Assembly (NCBI GenBank): GCA_002255935.1
Contig: NKIO01000020.1
Coordinates: 1-52,557 of the forward strand
From: Comamonadaceae bacterium PBBC2
GTDB lineage: Bacteria; Pseudomonadota; Gammaproteobacteria; Burkholderiales; Burkholderiaceae_C
DNA length: 52,557 bases
Reading direction: 5' to 3'
Part shown: one piece after another, positions 7,287-16,214 of the stretch
Layout: every line of letters starts with the position of its first letter
Numbering within the stretch: the stretch's first letter is position 1
The notes under the pieces: generated by a model
What the model saw: the letters and a program-made list of their open reading frames with translations, nothing else
Told to the model about the DNA's origin: nothing
Databases searched by the model: none
Position numbers and translations under genes: made by a program

Positions 7287-10064
7287 ATGTCACAGACCAT
7301 GAAACTCCAGTTCAGCCATCAGGAATACCAGGCCAGGGCGGTCGATGCCGTGGTGAAGGTTTTCGACGGTCAGCCACTTGCTAAAAGCGAGTTCGCGCTG
7401 ACGGGTCAAAACGCCAGCGTGTCCTATGCTGGTGATGGTGGCATTGGTAACGCGTTGAAGTTGTCGGATGAGCAACTGTTGACAAATTTGCAGGCGGTGC
7501 AGAAGGCAAACGTTCTCGCGCCATCCAGTGCACTGGTGCCCTCGACTTCTGACAACGGCAAGCAGGTGTTTTGCCCGCTTAACTTCACCATCGAGATGGA
7601 GACGGGGACGGGCAAAACTTACACCTTCATCAAGACCATGTACGAGTTGAACAAGGTCTATGGTTTCAAAAAATTCGTGGTGGTGGTTCCAAGCGTGGCG
7701 ATCCGCGAAGGAACGATGAAGAACCTCCAGATCACACGCAGCCACTTTGCGGCTGACTATGCCAATGTGCCGTGTGTGCCTATTTTGTACAACGGCGACA
7801 AACTGACCGAGCTGCGGCATTTCGCCCAGAGCGACGCCCTCAGCGTGTTGGTGATCAACATCGACAGCTTCACCAAGGACAACAACAAGATCAAACAGAA
7901 GGGCGAGCGGGCTTTTGCACCCATCGAGTACATCAAAGCGGTGAACCCGATCGTGATCGTCGACGAGCCTCAGAACTTCGAGACCGATGTGCGTCGCAGC
8001 GCTCTGATGGACTTGAATCCGCTTTGTACGCTGCGCTATTCGGCCACCCACAAAAACCCCTACAACCTGCTGTATTCGTTGAATCCGGTGCAGGCCTACG
8101 ACCTGGGCCTGGTCAAACAGATTGAGGTGGATGGTGTCTTGGCCGATGATGACCAGAATCAGGCCTTTGTGGAGCTGGTGAGCATTGATGCCAAAGCCAA
8201 AGGCATCACCGCCAAGGTGCGGATTGACGTCAACGATAAAAACGGCCCCAAGCGCAAGGAGCTGACCCTCAAACTGGGCGATGACCTGTACGCGAAATCA
8301 AGCATGCGGGATTTGTACCTGGACGGGTACATCTTGAATGAGATACGCGCCGACGATGGCGAGATCGAATTTTCAGGCGGTCGCGTGCTGCGGGTGAACG
8401 AAGCCCAAGGCGGGCTTACTGATGATGTGATGCGTTTTCAAATCGAGCGCACGGTGGCAGCGCACTTCGCCAAGCTGAAAAACGTTCAGCCAATTGGCGT
8501 GAAGGTGCTCAGTCTTTTCTTCATCGACAAGGTGGCCAACTATCGTGGGTTTGACGATGAAGGCAACGCTGTTCCAGGCAAATTCGCTCAGTGGTTTGAG
8601 GAAGCATTCAATAAATTCGCCAACAAAACGCAGTACCGAGGGTTGATTCCCCACACGGCCAGCGAAGTGCACGACGGCTATTTCTCTGGGGACAAAAAGG
8701 GGAAGGGCGCGAAGGCAAAAACCGTGTGGATCGATACATCGGGTGCGGTAGCCAAAGATGACAGCACCTATTCGCTGATCATGAAGGACAAAGAGCGTTT
8801 ACTCAGCGCTGATGTGCCACTTCAATTCATCTTCAGCCATTCTGCTTTGCGGGAAGGCTGGGACAACCCTAACGTGTTCCAGATTTGTACCCTGAACGAG
8901 ACTAAAAGCGCTATGAAAAAGCGCCAGGAAATTGGTCGCGGTTTGCGCTTGTGCGTCAATAAAAATGGAGAGCGTGTTCAGGATAAGCGAGTCAATGTCT
9001 TGACCGTGATCCCGAACGAGAGCTACGAAGCTTTCGCCAAAGCGCTGCAGCAGGAGATTGAGGACGAAACCGGTGTGAGTTTCGATAAGCGTATCAAGAA
9101 CGCCCGAGCCAAGGCTAGGATTCAGCGCAAGGCGCTAACGTCTGAAGAAGAGGCGTTGTTCAAGGCCATCTGGAACAAGATAAGTTACCAGACACGTTAC
9201 AGCGTGAAACTGGATACGCCTAGCCTGATCAAAACTTGTGTCCAGGCGCTGGGTGACACCACCCAATACCCCAAGGTGCGTTCGCCAAAAATCCGGGCTG
9301 AAAAAGGCACGATCGTCATGCGCCGTGAAGGGGTGGAAGTCATACAGACAGCGATCAACGACACCTCTGCGCGTGAGTTCGGCACCAGCGTGCCCGATGT
9401 GTATGGTTACATACAGAATCGTGTTCACCTCTCTCGTTCAACAATTTTCTCGATCCTCGATGGCTCCGGGCGGATGGATGAGTTGCTGATCAATCCGCAG
9501 GCTTTTTTGGACACGGCCATATCGGCCATCAAAACTTGCTTGCAAACCCTGATGGTCGAGGGCATTGAGTACCACACCATCAACGGCAGGCGCTACGAAA
9601 TGAGTTTGTTCGACGAGGAGCTTGAAACTTATCTGAGCAGTGTTTACCCGCCAGCCGACGACGACCTGACCACACCAGTCGGCAAAACATTGCTCCAGGC
9701 ACAGCGGCTCGATGAGCAAAAGGCTCCGGTCGGCGACCCGTTCTCTTGTGTCTTGAGTGACAGTGATACTGAAAGTCAGTTCGCACACGACTGCAGCGTT
9801 GACGAGCGTGTGAAGTTCTTTTTCAAACTGCCAAGTCGTTTCAAAATCCCAACGCCTTTGGGCACGTACAACCCTGATTGGGCAGTGGTACTGGAGGACG
9901 ACGCCCGCGTTTACTTTGTGGCCGAGACCAAGTCCACCTCGGTACGTGCGAACCGCCGGCCTGCTGAAAACCTGCAGATTGCGTGCGGGCGAAAGCACTT
10001 TGGCTTGAACACCGAGGTTGTGTTCAAGGACGTGACAAAGCTCTCTGAGCTTCATGCCGACTGA
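7287..10064 (+). CDS. res: Type III restriction subunit (Res): helicase-nuclease
   Basis: A 925-residue protein with superfamily 2 motifs: METGTGKTYT (motif I, around residue 107), VIVDEPQNF (motif II, around 225), LRYSATH (motif III, around 250) and EIGRGLRLCV (motif VI, around 548). The C-terminus carries a PD-(D/E)XK nuclease core: NPDWAVV (around 861) followed by VAETKS (around 880). Res binds Mod, uses ATP to move or switch along DNA, and cuts near unmethylated sites. All motifs look intact, so the subunit should be active. It lies 10 bp after mod, with probable translational coupling. The length is normal for the family. Confidence 0.95.
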   Translation: MSQTMKLQFSHQEYQARAVDAVVKVFDGQPLAKSEFALTGQNASVSYAGDGGIGNALKLSDEQLLTNLQAVQKANVLAPSSALVPSTSDNGKQVFCPLNFTIEMETGTGKTYTFIKTMYELNKVYGFKKFVVVVPSVAIREGTMKNLQITRSHFAADYANVPCVPILYNGDKLTELRHFAQSDALSVLVINIDSFTKDNNKIKQKGERAFAPIEYIKAVNPIVIVDEPQNFETDVRRSALMDLNPLCTLRYSATHKNPYNLLYSLNPVQAYDLGLVKQIEVDGVLADDDQNQAFVELVSIDAKAKGITAKVRIDVNDKNGPKRKELTLKLGDDLYAKSSMRDLYLDGYILNEIRADDGEIEFSGGRVLRVNEAQGGLTDDVMRFQIERTVAAHFAKLKNVQPIGVKVLSLFFIDKVANYRGFDDEGNAVPGKFAQWFEEAFNKFANKTQYRGLIPHTASEVHDGYFSGDKKGKGAKAKTVWIDTSGAVAKDDSTYSLIMKDKERLLSADVPLQFIFSHSALREGWDNPNVFQICTLNETKSAMKKRQEIGRGLRLCVNKNGERVQDKRVNVLTVIPNESYEAFAKALQQEIEDETGVSFDKRIKNARAKARIQRKALTSEEEALFKAIWNKISYQTRYSVKLDTPSLIKTCVQALGDTTQYPKVRSPKIRAEKGTIVMRREGVEVIQTAINDTSAREFGTSVPDVYGYIQNRVHLSRSTIFSILDGSGRMDELLINPQAFLDTAISAIKTCLQTLMVEGIEYHTINGRRYEMSLFDEELETYLSSVYPPADDDLTTPVGKTLLQAQRLDEQKAPVGDPFSCVLSDSDTESQFAHDCSVDERVKFFFKLPSRFKIPTPLGTYNPDWAVVLEDDARVYFVAETKSTSVRANRRPAENLQIACGRKHFGLNTEVVFKDVTKLSELHAD

Positions 10065-10094
10065 TGCTTTTCATTTGCAATGAATTGATTGGAT

Positions 10095-10712
10095 ATGCCG
10101 ATGGAAACAGATGATGACTACGAAGGAACCGATTTCAGCGCAGCGGATGATGCGTGGAACTCGGGGGCAAGCAATAACGCTAGAGTTGAAGAATTCAAGC
10201 CTCCAAGGTATTTGGATCTGAAAAACTCACGGATACAAAATGTGGGTCAAAAAATACTTGATTCTTCATTGTCCTCTGCTAAACAGAACTCACATTCAAT
10301 AGATAGTCTTTGGCGGATTTTTATTGAGCATATTGAGGGATACGCATTTGCAGAGGAAGTTGCTCGACAAATTGAGCAATTTAAGCAAGATCTGCAGGAC
10401 GCCATCAAGGATGATTGTTATCCCGATCTGGAAAAAAATGTACTTGATCAAGTCAAAAAAGAAGTTCGTGAAAGAGTCGAAAAACAACTTATCGACGAGT
10501 TCAGAAGTCAGCTAAGTCCAGTTGTTCGCAGCGCAATCCATAAGCAGCTTGAAAAAGAGTTTGAGTTTTCGCTGCGTCCAGCGATCGCTGATAAATTGAA
10601 GAGAGATCTTGAGCCTGAGGTCAGAGAGCAGCTGAGGAAAGATTTGCTGAATGATCCTGTCTTTGATCAACAAGTTCGATCAGAGCTTAAAAAAAGGATA
10701 TTGGGAATTTGA
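10095..10712 (+). CDS. Charged coiled-coil protein, AT-rich, unknown function
   Basis: I do not recognise this protein. About 205 residues: an acidic N-terminus (METDDDYEGTDFSAADD), then from residue 80 a long helical stretch dense in Lys, Glu, Arg and Gln, with repeated patterns such as VRERVEKQL, VREQLRKDL and VRSELKKRI that suggest coiled coil and self-assembly. I prefer the ATG at 10095 over the TTG at 10089. The gene is much richer in A and T than mod and res before it and the DUF2779 gene after it. It ends 15 bp before the next gene, which has the same base composition, so the two probably arrived and act together. Confidence 0.7.
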   Translation: MPMETDDDYEGTDFSAADDAWNSGASNNARVEEFKPPRYLDLKNSRIQNVGQKILDSSLSSAKQNSHSIDSLWRIFIEHIEGYAFAEEVARQIEQFKQDLQDAIKDDCYPDLEKNVLDQVKKEVRERVEKQLIDEFRSQLSPVVRSAIHKQLEKEFEFSLRPAIADKLKRDLEPEVREQLRKDLLNDPVFDQQVRSELKKRILGI

Positions 10713-10727
10713 CTTTAGGAACATTTT

Positions 10728-11957
10728 ATGGATACAGCTGTTAGTCTCAAAACGGGTATTTTTATATTGGCTTCAAGAGCCAACTATGAGTCGTCACGTG
10801 AGCAACTTCTTGTTTGTCCTGAGTGTGGAGAGCCTGTGCACTACCGGCAGAGGGAATACCCGTATCACACACCATATTTTTCTCACTATAAAGAAAATCA
10901 CTCAAAGCCTTGTAGCCTAAGAACTGTTGGGGCGCATTTCCAATATCCATCTCAAATATTGACTGGTTTAAGTCAAGGGCAACTTGTCGACCGATTTCAA
11001 AAGGAATTTTCTGCTGAAATTTTTAAAATGCTTGATGAATGCGCAGATCAGTTGCGTCATGTTATTTCTAAAGAGATGATTCCAGAGTGCACCCCATCTC
11101 AATTGGTTAAAATACTGCAAAAAATTAAGGGTGAAATACCCGATAATATATACACATCAGAAATTGAAGATAATGATTTGGCGTATATTTCTGATGGGTT
11201 GCATGATTTATCCATATTTCTAAAATCAACATACGGTGGGTGGGTTTTAAATTTTTTATATAAAACTTCTATATTTTTAGTTTCTAAAATACATGAAGAT
11301 TTATTGGGGGATGATTTGGGGCTTGTGCGTTATGATGATAACGAATCTTCAGCATTATTTGTTCTTGATCCTTCACGTTTGGCAAGAAGTTATACAAATG
11401 CTCAACTGGGTAGGTGGAGACTTGAATATGTGCCGCAAATAGTTGCTAGCCTTGTGCTATTGATTGTTTCAAAATGGCGCCTGCCTGAATCAACGCCAAA
11501 TTTAATAATGATAAATGGCGAGATTGAAGGGGAAGACGTCGAAGTTGTTGACGATAGTAATGTCAAGGGTAATAACGAAGTAAAGGATGATCCTTTAAAA
11601 AATATTAGATTTTGGCGGTCTCCTGATCTAAATTTTATACCTCCGCCAAAAGAAAAGTGGTGGGTCTATAAGCGTTCCGTAGAAAAATCTCCTGAACCTA
11701 CGATTGACTTGAATCTAATGAGTGAGTCAGAAAAAAGGAGAGTGATGCATCTGATTCAATATGGTAAAAAAATTGGATGGCCTACATTGGGTATAGATAA
11801 AGAAAGAGATTTGCTTCTCTGGGTTGGACGTGGTTATACGCTCGATGATTCTGTTTTTATCGCAAAATATTGTTATGGCATTGATTGTTTTGATGTTAAA
11901 AATATAGGTGCGCGTAAATTGAAAAAGTGGATTGAATGGGCAAAGAAATATATTTAA
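10728..11957 (+). CDS. CoiA-like zinc-binding protein, AT-rich, unknown function
   Basis: A 409-residue protein. The N-terminus has CPECGEPVHYR (around residues 31-41), then a PYFSHYKENHSKPC segment, a spacing like the CxxC...HFxH zinc region at the start of competence protein CoiA and related nucleases. I see no clear PD-(D/E)XK core after it. An acidic segment (around 255-285) separates it from a C-terminal module that begins at FWRSPDLNF and ends in a Lys- and Trp-rich helix. Codon use is strongly AT-rich, shared with the gene 15 bp upstream and unlike the rest of the locus. It sits between res and the DUF2779 gene, so a role in the same defence locus is plausible but not shown. Confidence 0.6.
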   Translation: MDTAVSLKTGIFILASRANYESSREQLLVCPECGEPVHYRQREYPYHTPYFSHYKENHSKPCSLRTVGAHFQYPSQILTGLSQGQLVDRFQKEFSAEIFKMLDECADQLRHVISKEMIPECTPSQLVKILQKIKGEIPDNIYTSEIEDNDLAYISDGLHDLSIFLKSTYGGWVLNFLYKTSIFLVSKIHEDLLGDDLGLVRYDDNESSALFVLDPSRLARSYTNAQLGRWRLEYVPQIVASLVLLIVSKWRLPESTPNLIMINGEIEGEDVEVVDDSNVKGNNEVKDDPLKNIRFWRSPDLNFIPPPKEKWWVYKRSVEKSPEPTIDLNLMSESEKRRVMHLIQYGKKIGWPTLGIDKERDLLLWVGRGYTLDDSVFIAKYCYGIDCFDVKNIGARKLKKWIEWAKKYI

Positions 11958-12094
11958 TTAAGAAGAATTTTTTGGGTAATACATTGTTAAATGTTTTTTG
12001 TTGTGTTATTTTAATTTAAAATATTTTTCTTGCACTAAGTCATTCTACTTGCTTGATTAAAAATGAAATACTCGTCAACTCAGATCCAGCGTAA
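11958..12094. other. AT-rich spacer
   Basis: These 137 bp are extremely rich in A and T (for example ttgtgttattttaatttaaaatatttttc) and hold no gene. They end the AT-rich pair of genes, and composition returns to that of the surroundings at the next start codon. This is a likely junction of the inserted segment and may also contain the promoter of the DUF2779 gene. Confidence 0.5.
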
Positions 12095-14053
12095 ATGATG
12101 AGTCAGCACCGTTACCTCACTAAATCACGCTTCAAGCTGGCCGTGGAATGCCCGACTAAGTTGTTTTATATCGGCAGGCCAAAGATTTACCGGGACACCA
12201 AGCAAGGGGACAGCTTTCTGCAGATGTTGGCCGAAGGGGGCTACCAAGTTGGCGAACTGGCAAAGTGCCAATTCCCTGAAGGGGTCGAGGTTGAAGCCAC
12301 TGACCATCAAACTGCCCTGGCACAGACAGCGCTGTTGTTGCAACAAGATCGGGCGGTTGTGTTCGAGGCCGCCGTTGTCTTTGGCAATTTCTTTGTGCGC
12401 GTGGACATTTTGGTCAAAGATGGCAACCGGTACGAGCTGATCGAGGTCAAAGCCAAGTCGTATGACAGCACCCACCCCGACATCGCTGGCAGCCGCGTGT
12501 CCATCAAGTCCGGTATGCGCCCCTACATTGAGGACGTTGCCTTCCAGGCTTGGGTCATAAGCCAAGCGTATCCAAGCGCACAGATCCGCACCTTTTTGAT
12601 GATGCCTGACAAGTCGGTCAAGGCAACACAAGATCGCTTGAACCAGCTTTTCAAGATCGTGAGAGACGGCAAGAAGGTAAGGGTGACCCGATCAGACGAT
12701 TCAGCCAACTTCAACCCTCAGACGGATCTGCTGGCCAAGGTACCCGTCGATGAATTTGTTGAGATGGTTAACAAGCATGGAGTAGGTTCAAACGGCTTTC
12801 TGCAACCCATGGACCAGGCAGCCAATGACTGGGCAAAAGCCTATGCCGAGGACCAAAAAATTCCGCCTTCGCCCGGTGCAAAGTGCAGCAGCTGCGAGTT
12901 CAAAGCTGCCAGCGGTGATGAACTGAAAAGCGGATTTCATGAATGCTGGTTTCAGACCTATGGCTTCACCGCTGCGGATTTCGCCCAAGGCACGGTGTTG
13001 GACCTTTGGAATTTCCGGAAGAAAGACGACTTGATCTCGCAAGGGCGGATACGCCTGTCTGCCTTACAGTCAGGGGACATTAACGTCAAAGACGGCGGAG
13101 AAACCTTGTCTGTCAGTGAGCGCCAATGGATGCAGGCCAAAGGCATCCCCGCAGAAGAAGATCGGGGCGGGTACTGGCTGGCCGAGGAGCACATGCGCAG
13201 AGAAATGGCTTCTTGGCGCTTTCCTTACCATTTCATCGACTTTGAGACCAGTGCGGTGGCCATTCCGTTTCACCAAGGCATGCGGCCTTATGAGCAGGTG
13301 GCCTTTCAGTATTCCCACCATGTGATGCACGAAGACGGGCGCGTAGAGCACAAGAGCCAGTTCTTGCTGGCCGAGCCTGGGGTGTTTCCAAACTTCGAAT
13401 TTGCCCGCGCCCTGAAGGCTGAGCTGGAGGGGGACACTGGCACGGTTTTCATGTGGAGCCACCATGAAAACACGATCTTGAACCGGATCATGGTTCAGCT
13501 GGATGAAAGCCTGAACCCGCCAGCCGATGCGGATGAGCTGAAGGTCTTCTTGGAGTCTTTGATTAAGTCTGGCGAGCGAGCCATGTACGACCTGTGCGAT
13601 TTGGCTAAGGCCGCTTACTTTCATGTGGCCACCAAGGGCAGTGTCTCCATCAAGAAGGTGCTGCCCGCCATGCTCGCCAGCAATGCCTGGTTGCGGCAGC
13701 ACCATGCCCAGCCGATCTATGGTGCGGAGGGCGGAATGCCCAGCCTGAATTACAAGAACTTCACTTGGCTGCCCACCGATGAACACGGAAAGAGCATCGA
13801 TGACCCCTATGAAATCCTGCGCGACTTGGGCGCAGAGATGCTGGGCGAGTCATTGCCAGCTGGCCAAGACCCGGATGATATGGTCATCGCAGAAGGCGGC
13901 GCAGCTGCAACGGCCTATTCGCGGCTCCAGTTTGAAGACCTGCAAGACGCGCAAAGGTCACAAATCAAGCAAGCACTGCTGCGTTATTGTGAGTTGGACA
14001 CCCTGGCGATGGTGATGGTGGTGCAGGGCTGGCAGCAGGAAATCCGGCGTTGA
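12095..14053 (+). CDS. DUF2779 protein: Cas4-like nuclease plus DnaQ-like exonuclease domains
   Basis: A 652-residue protein of the DUF2779 type. The N-terminal part resembles Cas4/AddB nucleases: a first Cys (AVECPTKLFY, residue 19), an acidic strand VRVDILVKDG and a catalytic-type ELIEVKAKS (around 113-121), then CSSCEF (around 264) and FHECW (around 281). The four Cys could hold an iron-sulfur cluster. The C-terminal half opens with FHFIDFET (around 378), the DxE motif of DEDD exonucleases, followed by the WSHHENTIL segment and a late RYCELDTLAMVMV that supplies the usual last acidic residue. Two nuclease sites in one chain suit DNA or RNA end processing. It follows the type III genes on the same strand, 137 bp after the CoiA-like gene. 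Start: two adjacent ATGs; the first is given. Confidence 0.82.
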   Translation: MMSQHRYLTKSRFKLAVECPTKLFYIGRPKIYRDTKQGDSFLQMLAEGGYQVGELAKCQFPEGVEVEATDHQTALAQTALLLQQDRAVVFEAAVVFGNFFVRVDILVKDGNRYELIEVKAKSYDSTHPDIAGSRVSIKSGMRPYIEDVAFQAWVISQAYPSAQIRTFLMMPDKSVKATQDRLNQLFKIVRDGKKVRVTRSDDSANFNPQTDLLAKVPVDEFVEMVNKHGVGSNGFLQPMDQAANDWAKAYAEDQKIPPSPGAKCSSCEFKAASGDELKSGFHECWFQTYGFTAADFAQGTVLDLWNFRKKDDLISQGRIRLSALQSGDINVKDGGETLSVSERQWMQAKGIPAEEDRGGYWLAEEHMRREMASWRFPYHFIDFETSAVAIPFHQGMRPYEQVAFQYSHHVMHEDGRVEHKSQFLLAEPGVFPNFEFARALKAELEGDTGTVFMWSHHENTILNRIMVQLDESLNPPADADELKVFLESLIKSGERAMYDLCDLAKAAYFHVATKGSVSIKKVLPAMLASNAWLRQHHAQPIYGAEGGMPSLNYKNFTWLPTDEHGKSIDDPYEILRDLGAEMLGESLPAGQDPDDMVIAEGGAAATAYSRLQFEDLQDAQRSQIKQALLRYCELDTLAMVMVVQGWQQEIRR

Positions 14054-14138
14054 CTTATCAACTCTTCCTTTACCCTAATGGGTTTTTTCAGCTGGTTATA
14101 GTCACGGCGACCTGGTACTGATTGCATAAGGCGAATTC

Positions 14139-14984
14139 ATGCGCATTCAAACACTTGACGAACTCCGCGAGGAAGCTCAAATCAGCCAGCGCCTTTGGGT
14201 CAAAGTCCTAGGGATGCTCCAACAAAACTGGTGCGTAATCGCAGACGGCCCAGCTGGCTCGGTTGAATTGGTTTTCTTCGACGATCACGGCGACGTCTTT
14301 GATCATCTACCTGCAGCTAACTTGAACGCAGCACAGGCTTCATTGCAGGCTAATGGTTTCGCGTGGATGCGGGAGTATTCGAGTTTTTATCAGGCCTCTG
14401 GCGTGCCAACCTTACCTGTTTCGGGTGATCGCGAGCAAAGTCGTCCGGTTTATTCAAGCGGCGAATATTGGCAAGCGCCACCTGACAGGTTGGTGAGTGA
14501 AACCTCTCGACGGGTTTCAATGGTGAGATCCGAAAGGACACTAGACCGCTTTACGGAGGCGCAGGACCTTCACTGGTATGAGGTTGTCGAGGAAATCGCT
14601 GCGGGTCACAAACAGACGCACTGGATGTGGTATTTCTTTCCTCAGCTTCGGGGATTAGGATCGAGCCGTCTTGCACATTACTTTGGCATCGCCGACCCAA
14701 AGGAGGCGGCTGAGTATTGGGACGACGATTTGCTGGGTGGCAGGCTGAGAAGCTGCACGGACATCCTCTTGTGTCTGCCAAAGGGGACAAAGCCTGAGAA
14801 GGTCTTTGGCAAGATTGACGCTATGAAGTTGCGATCATGCATGACACTTTTCGCGAACGCATCCTCAGAGGATGAGCGTATCGTCGAAGTGCTGGCTCGT
14901 TACTTTCACGACGAGCGTTGTACGCTCACGCTTGACATCATCAACAACTCGCCTAAGGCCAGGCGGATGTACATATCGCGCTGA
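14139..14984 (+). CDS. DUF1810-family protein with an extra N-terminal domain
   Basis: A 281-residue protein. Residues about 132-278 match the DUF1810 pattern: DRFTEAQDLHWYEVVEEIAAG, then KQTHWMWYFFPQLRGLGSS, HYFGIADPKEAAEYW and a C-terminal KLRSCMTLFANAS. DUF1810 proteins usually consist of that domain alone, about 140-150 residues; here about 130 extra residues precede it, which I do not recognise (WCVIADGPAGSVELVFFDDHGDVFDHLP). The function of DUF1810 is unknown to me. It lies 85 bp after the DUF2779 gene on the same strand and may be the last gene of the rightward run. Confidence 0.8.
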   Translation: MRIQTLDELREEAQISQRLWVKVLGMLQQNWCVIADGPAGSVELVFFDDHGDVFDHLPAANLNAAQASLQANGFAWMREYSSFYQASGVPTLPVSGDREQSRPVYSSGEYWQAPPDRLVSETSRRVSMVRSERTLDRFTEAQDLHWYEVVEEIAAGHKQTHWMWYFFPQLRGLGSSRLAHYFGIADPKEAAEYWDDDLLGGRLRSCTDILLCLPKGTKPEKVFGKIDAMKLRSCMTLFANASSEDERIVEVLARYFHDERCTLTLDIINNSPKARRMYISR

Positions 14985-15153
14985 AAAAACACAGCAGGCA
15001 AAGTTTGATGGGCAATTGGATAACAGTCTGCACTGACATCCATTAACTGAATGCGCTTTACGGCTAAATTTTTCGCCGGTAGTTTCTGTTTGACTATGTG
15101 ACACCCAATAGACGCCTTGTTCGGGCACGATAGACACTTTTCCACAAAACTGG
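14985..15153. other. Spacer between convergent genes; no supported gene
   Basis: Two overlapping leftward frames (14865-15242 and 14906-15145) are open here, but both run into the DUF1810 gene and neither shows a recognisable motif or good start. One might be a decayed extension of the small leftward genes. I see no terminator hairpin that I would defend. Confidence 0.3.
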
Positions 15154-15456
15154 TCAGCTAGCAATCGTAGGAGCCGATGAGCCAAATTGGGTTTTGATAA
15201 ATTGATTTGCCTCATCTCCCGTAACTGGTTTCCATGGATCACGGAAATTACAGTAAAGCCAGTCAGGCGTACCGTCTCTGTGCTTCCACTGTACGTTTAA
15301 CAAAAATTTCTGTCCCGCAGGGTGTGCTTCTCGCATCGATCTTGAGCACTCTACCCGGATGGATAGCGATAGACCTTGGCCTGAACATGGGCGCACTCTC
15401 AGAGGAGCGCTTGATGGTTCGCCAGGGTTGCGAAATGTTTCTACGATGTACTGCAT
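15154..15456 (-). CDS. Small hypothetical protein
   Basis: A 100-residue protein with a convincing composition: KFLLNVQWKHRDGTPDWLYCNFRDPWKPVT reads like a folded domain with many aromatic residues. I do not recognise it. It is the last of three leftward small genes (start 28 bp after the stop of the zinc-ribbon gene), probably one transcript from the divergent promoter region at 16129-16214. Function unknown. Confidence 0.6.
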   Translation of the reverse strand: MQYIVETFRNPGEPSSAPLRVRPCSGQGLSLSIRVECSRSMREAHPAGQKFLLNVQWKHRDGTPDWLYCNFRDPWKPVTGDEANQFIKTQFGSSAPTIAS

Positions 15457-15483
15457 GGTTTTGAAAAGTTGATTGGAGGATTT

Positions 15484-15714
15484 TTATTCGTCTAGTGCGT
15501 TTTTTAGACGCTTGACGTACTCATCAAGAGGCATGCCCCGGCGATCCATTAACTCCTTGCCTGTAAATCCATTTCGAGGATTGAAATCCGCTCTTGGCGC
15601 GTTACCGCTGTTTTCTGGGATGCCTAAGTTGCATGCTGGACATATCATGGGCGGTAGCCCTTGAATGACAGTGCGACAAGCTGGGCAACGACAGGTTTTT
15701 TCTGTGGCTATCAT
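15484..15714 (-). CDS. Small zinc-ribbon protein
   Basis: A 76-residue protein. CRCPAC near residue 9 and CPAC near 25 form a four-Cys zinc ribbon; the rest is a basic and acidic helix (LMDRRGMPLDEYVKRLKNALDE). It is the second of three small leftward genes, 24 bp after the 129-residue gene. The ribbon suggests a nucleic-acid or protein adaptor, but this is inference only. Confidence 0.65.
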   Translation of the reverse strand: MIATEKTCRCPACRTVIQGLPPMICPACNLGIPENSGNAPRADFNPRNGFTGKELMDRRGMPLDEYVKRLKNALDE

Positions 15715-15738
15715 GTTCTATCTTTTAAATGGGGCGTC

Positions 15739-16128
15739 TCAATGGCAAAGATTTTTGATGGCCGAACGAGCGTTATTCAGTAACGCAGCCTCTCTTGAGG
15801 GCAGTCCATGGCCCCATGCCTCGCAACGCAGGATCAGTTTTTTTATGATTTCAATGACCTCGGTTTTTTGACAATCTAGTTTCCTCTTGAAGTCCGTGTG
15901 CATCGCATGCTGCAAATATCTGCTCAGATGGTCGAAGTCGATGGTTCGGTTTCTGATTCCCACTTGGGATGCAGCTGGTGAAGCATGTCGATCTCGACGA
16001 ACAGATGTCCAAGGCAATGCACCGTAACGGATTTGGTCTTGGAATGATCCCGCGCGGGGTAAATCGTCGAATGAATGCTCTTTGATATGGCGCTTGGCCT
16101 TATCTTTTTCCCAATTCAAAGTTGTCAT
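15739..16128 (-). CDS. Hypothetical protein
   Basis: A 129-residue basic protein starting MTTLNWEKDKAKRHIKEHSF; the second half (KRKLDCQKTEVIEIIKKLILRCEAWGHG) is helical. A good ribosome binding site (aggagc before the ATG at 16128) supports the start. First gene of the small leftward trio, divergent from the helix-turn-helix gene at 16215. Not recognised. Confidence 0.6.
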   Translation of the reverse strand: MTTLNWEKDKAKRHIKEHSFDDLPRAGSFQDQIRYGALPWTSVRRDRHASPAASQVGIRNRTIDFDHLSRYLQHAMHTDFKRKLDCQKTEVIEIIKKLILRCEAWGHGLPSREAALLNNARSAIKNLCH

Positions 16129-16214
16129 GGATGCTCCTAAAAGTGGCTTTCTCTTTAATAATATGGCGCGTAAAGCCTCTTAATTGAATAAGTTTTCTGA
16201 CTGCATGCAAGTAC

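Noticed and set aside
14865..15242. A leftward gene of 125 residues (or 79 residues at 14906-15145)
   Set aside because: It overlaps the end of the DUF1810 gene and the next small gene, has no recognisable motif or good ribosome binding site, and two frames compete.
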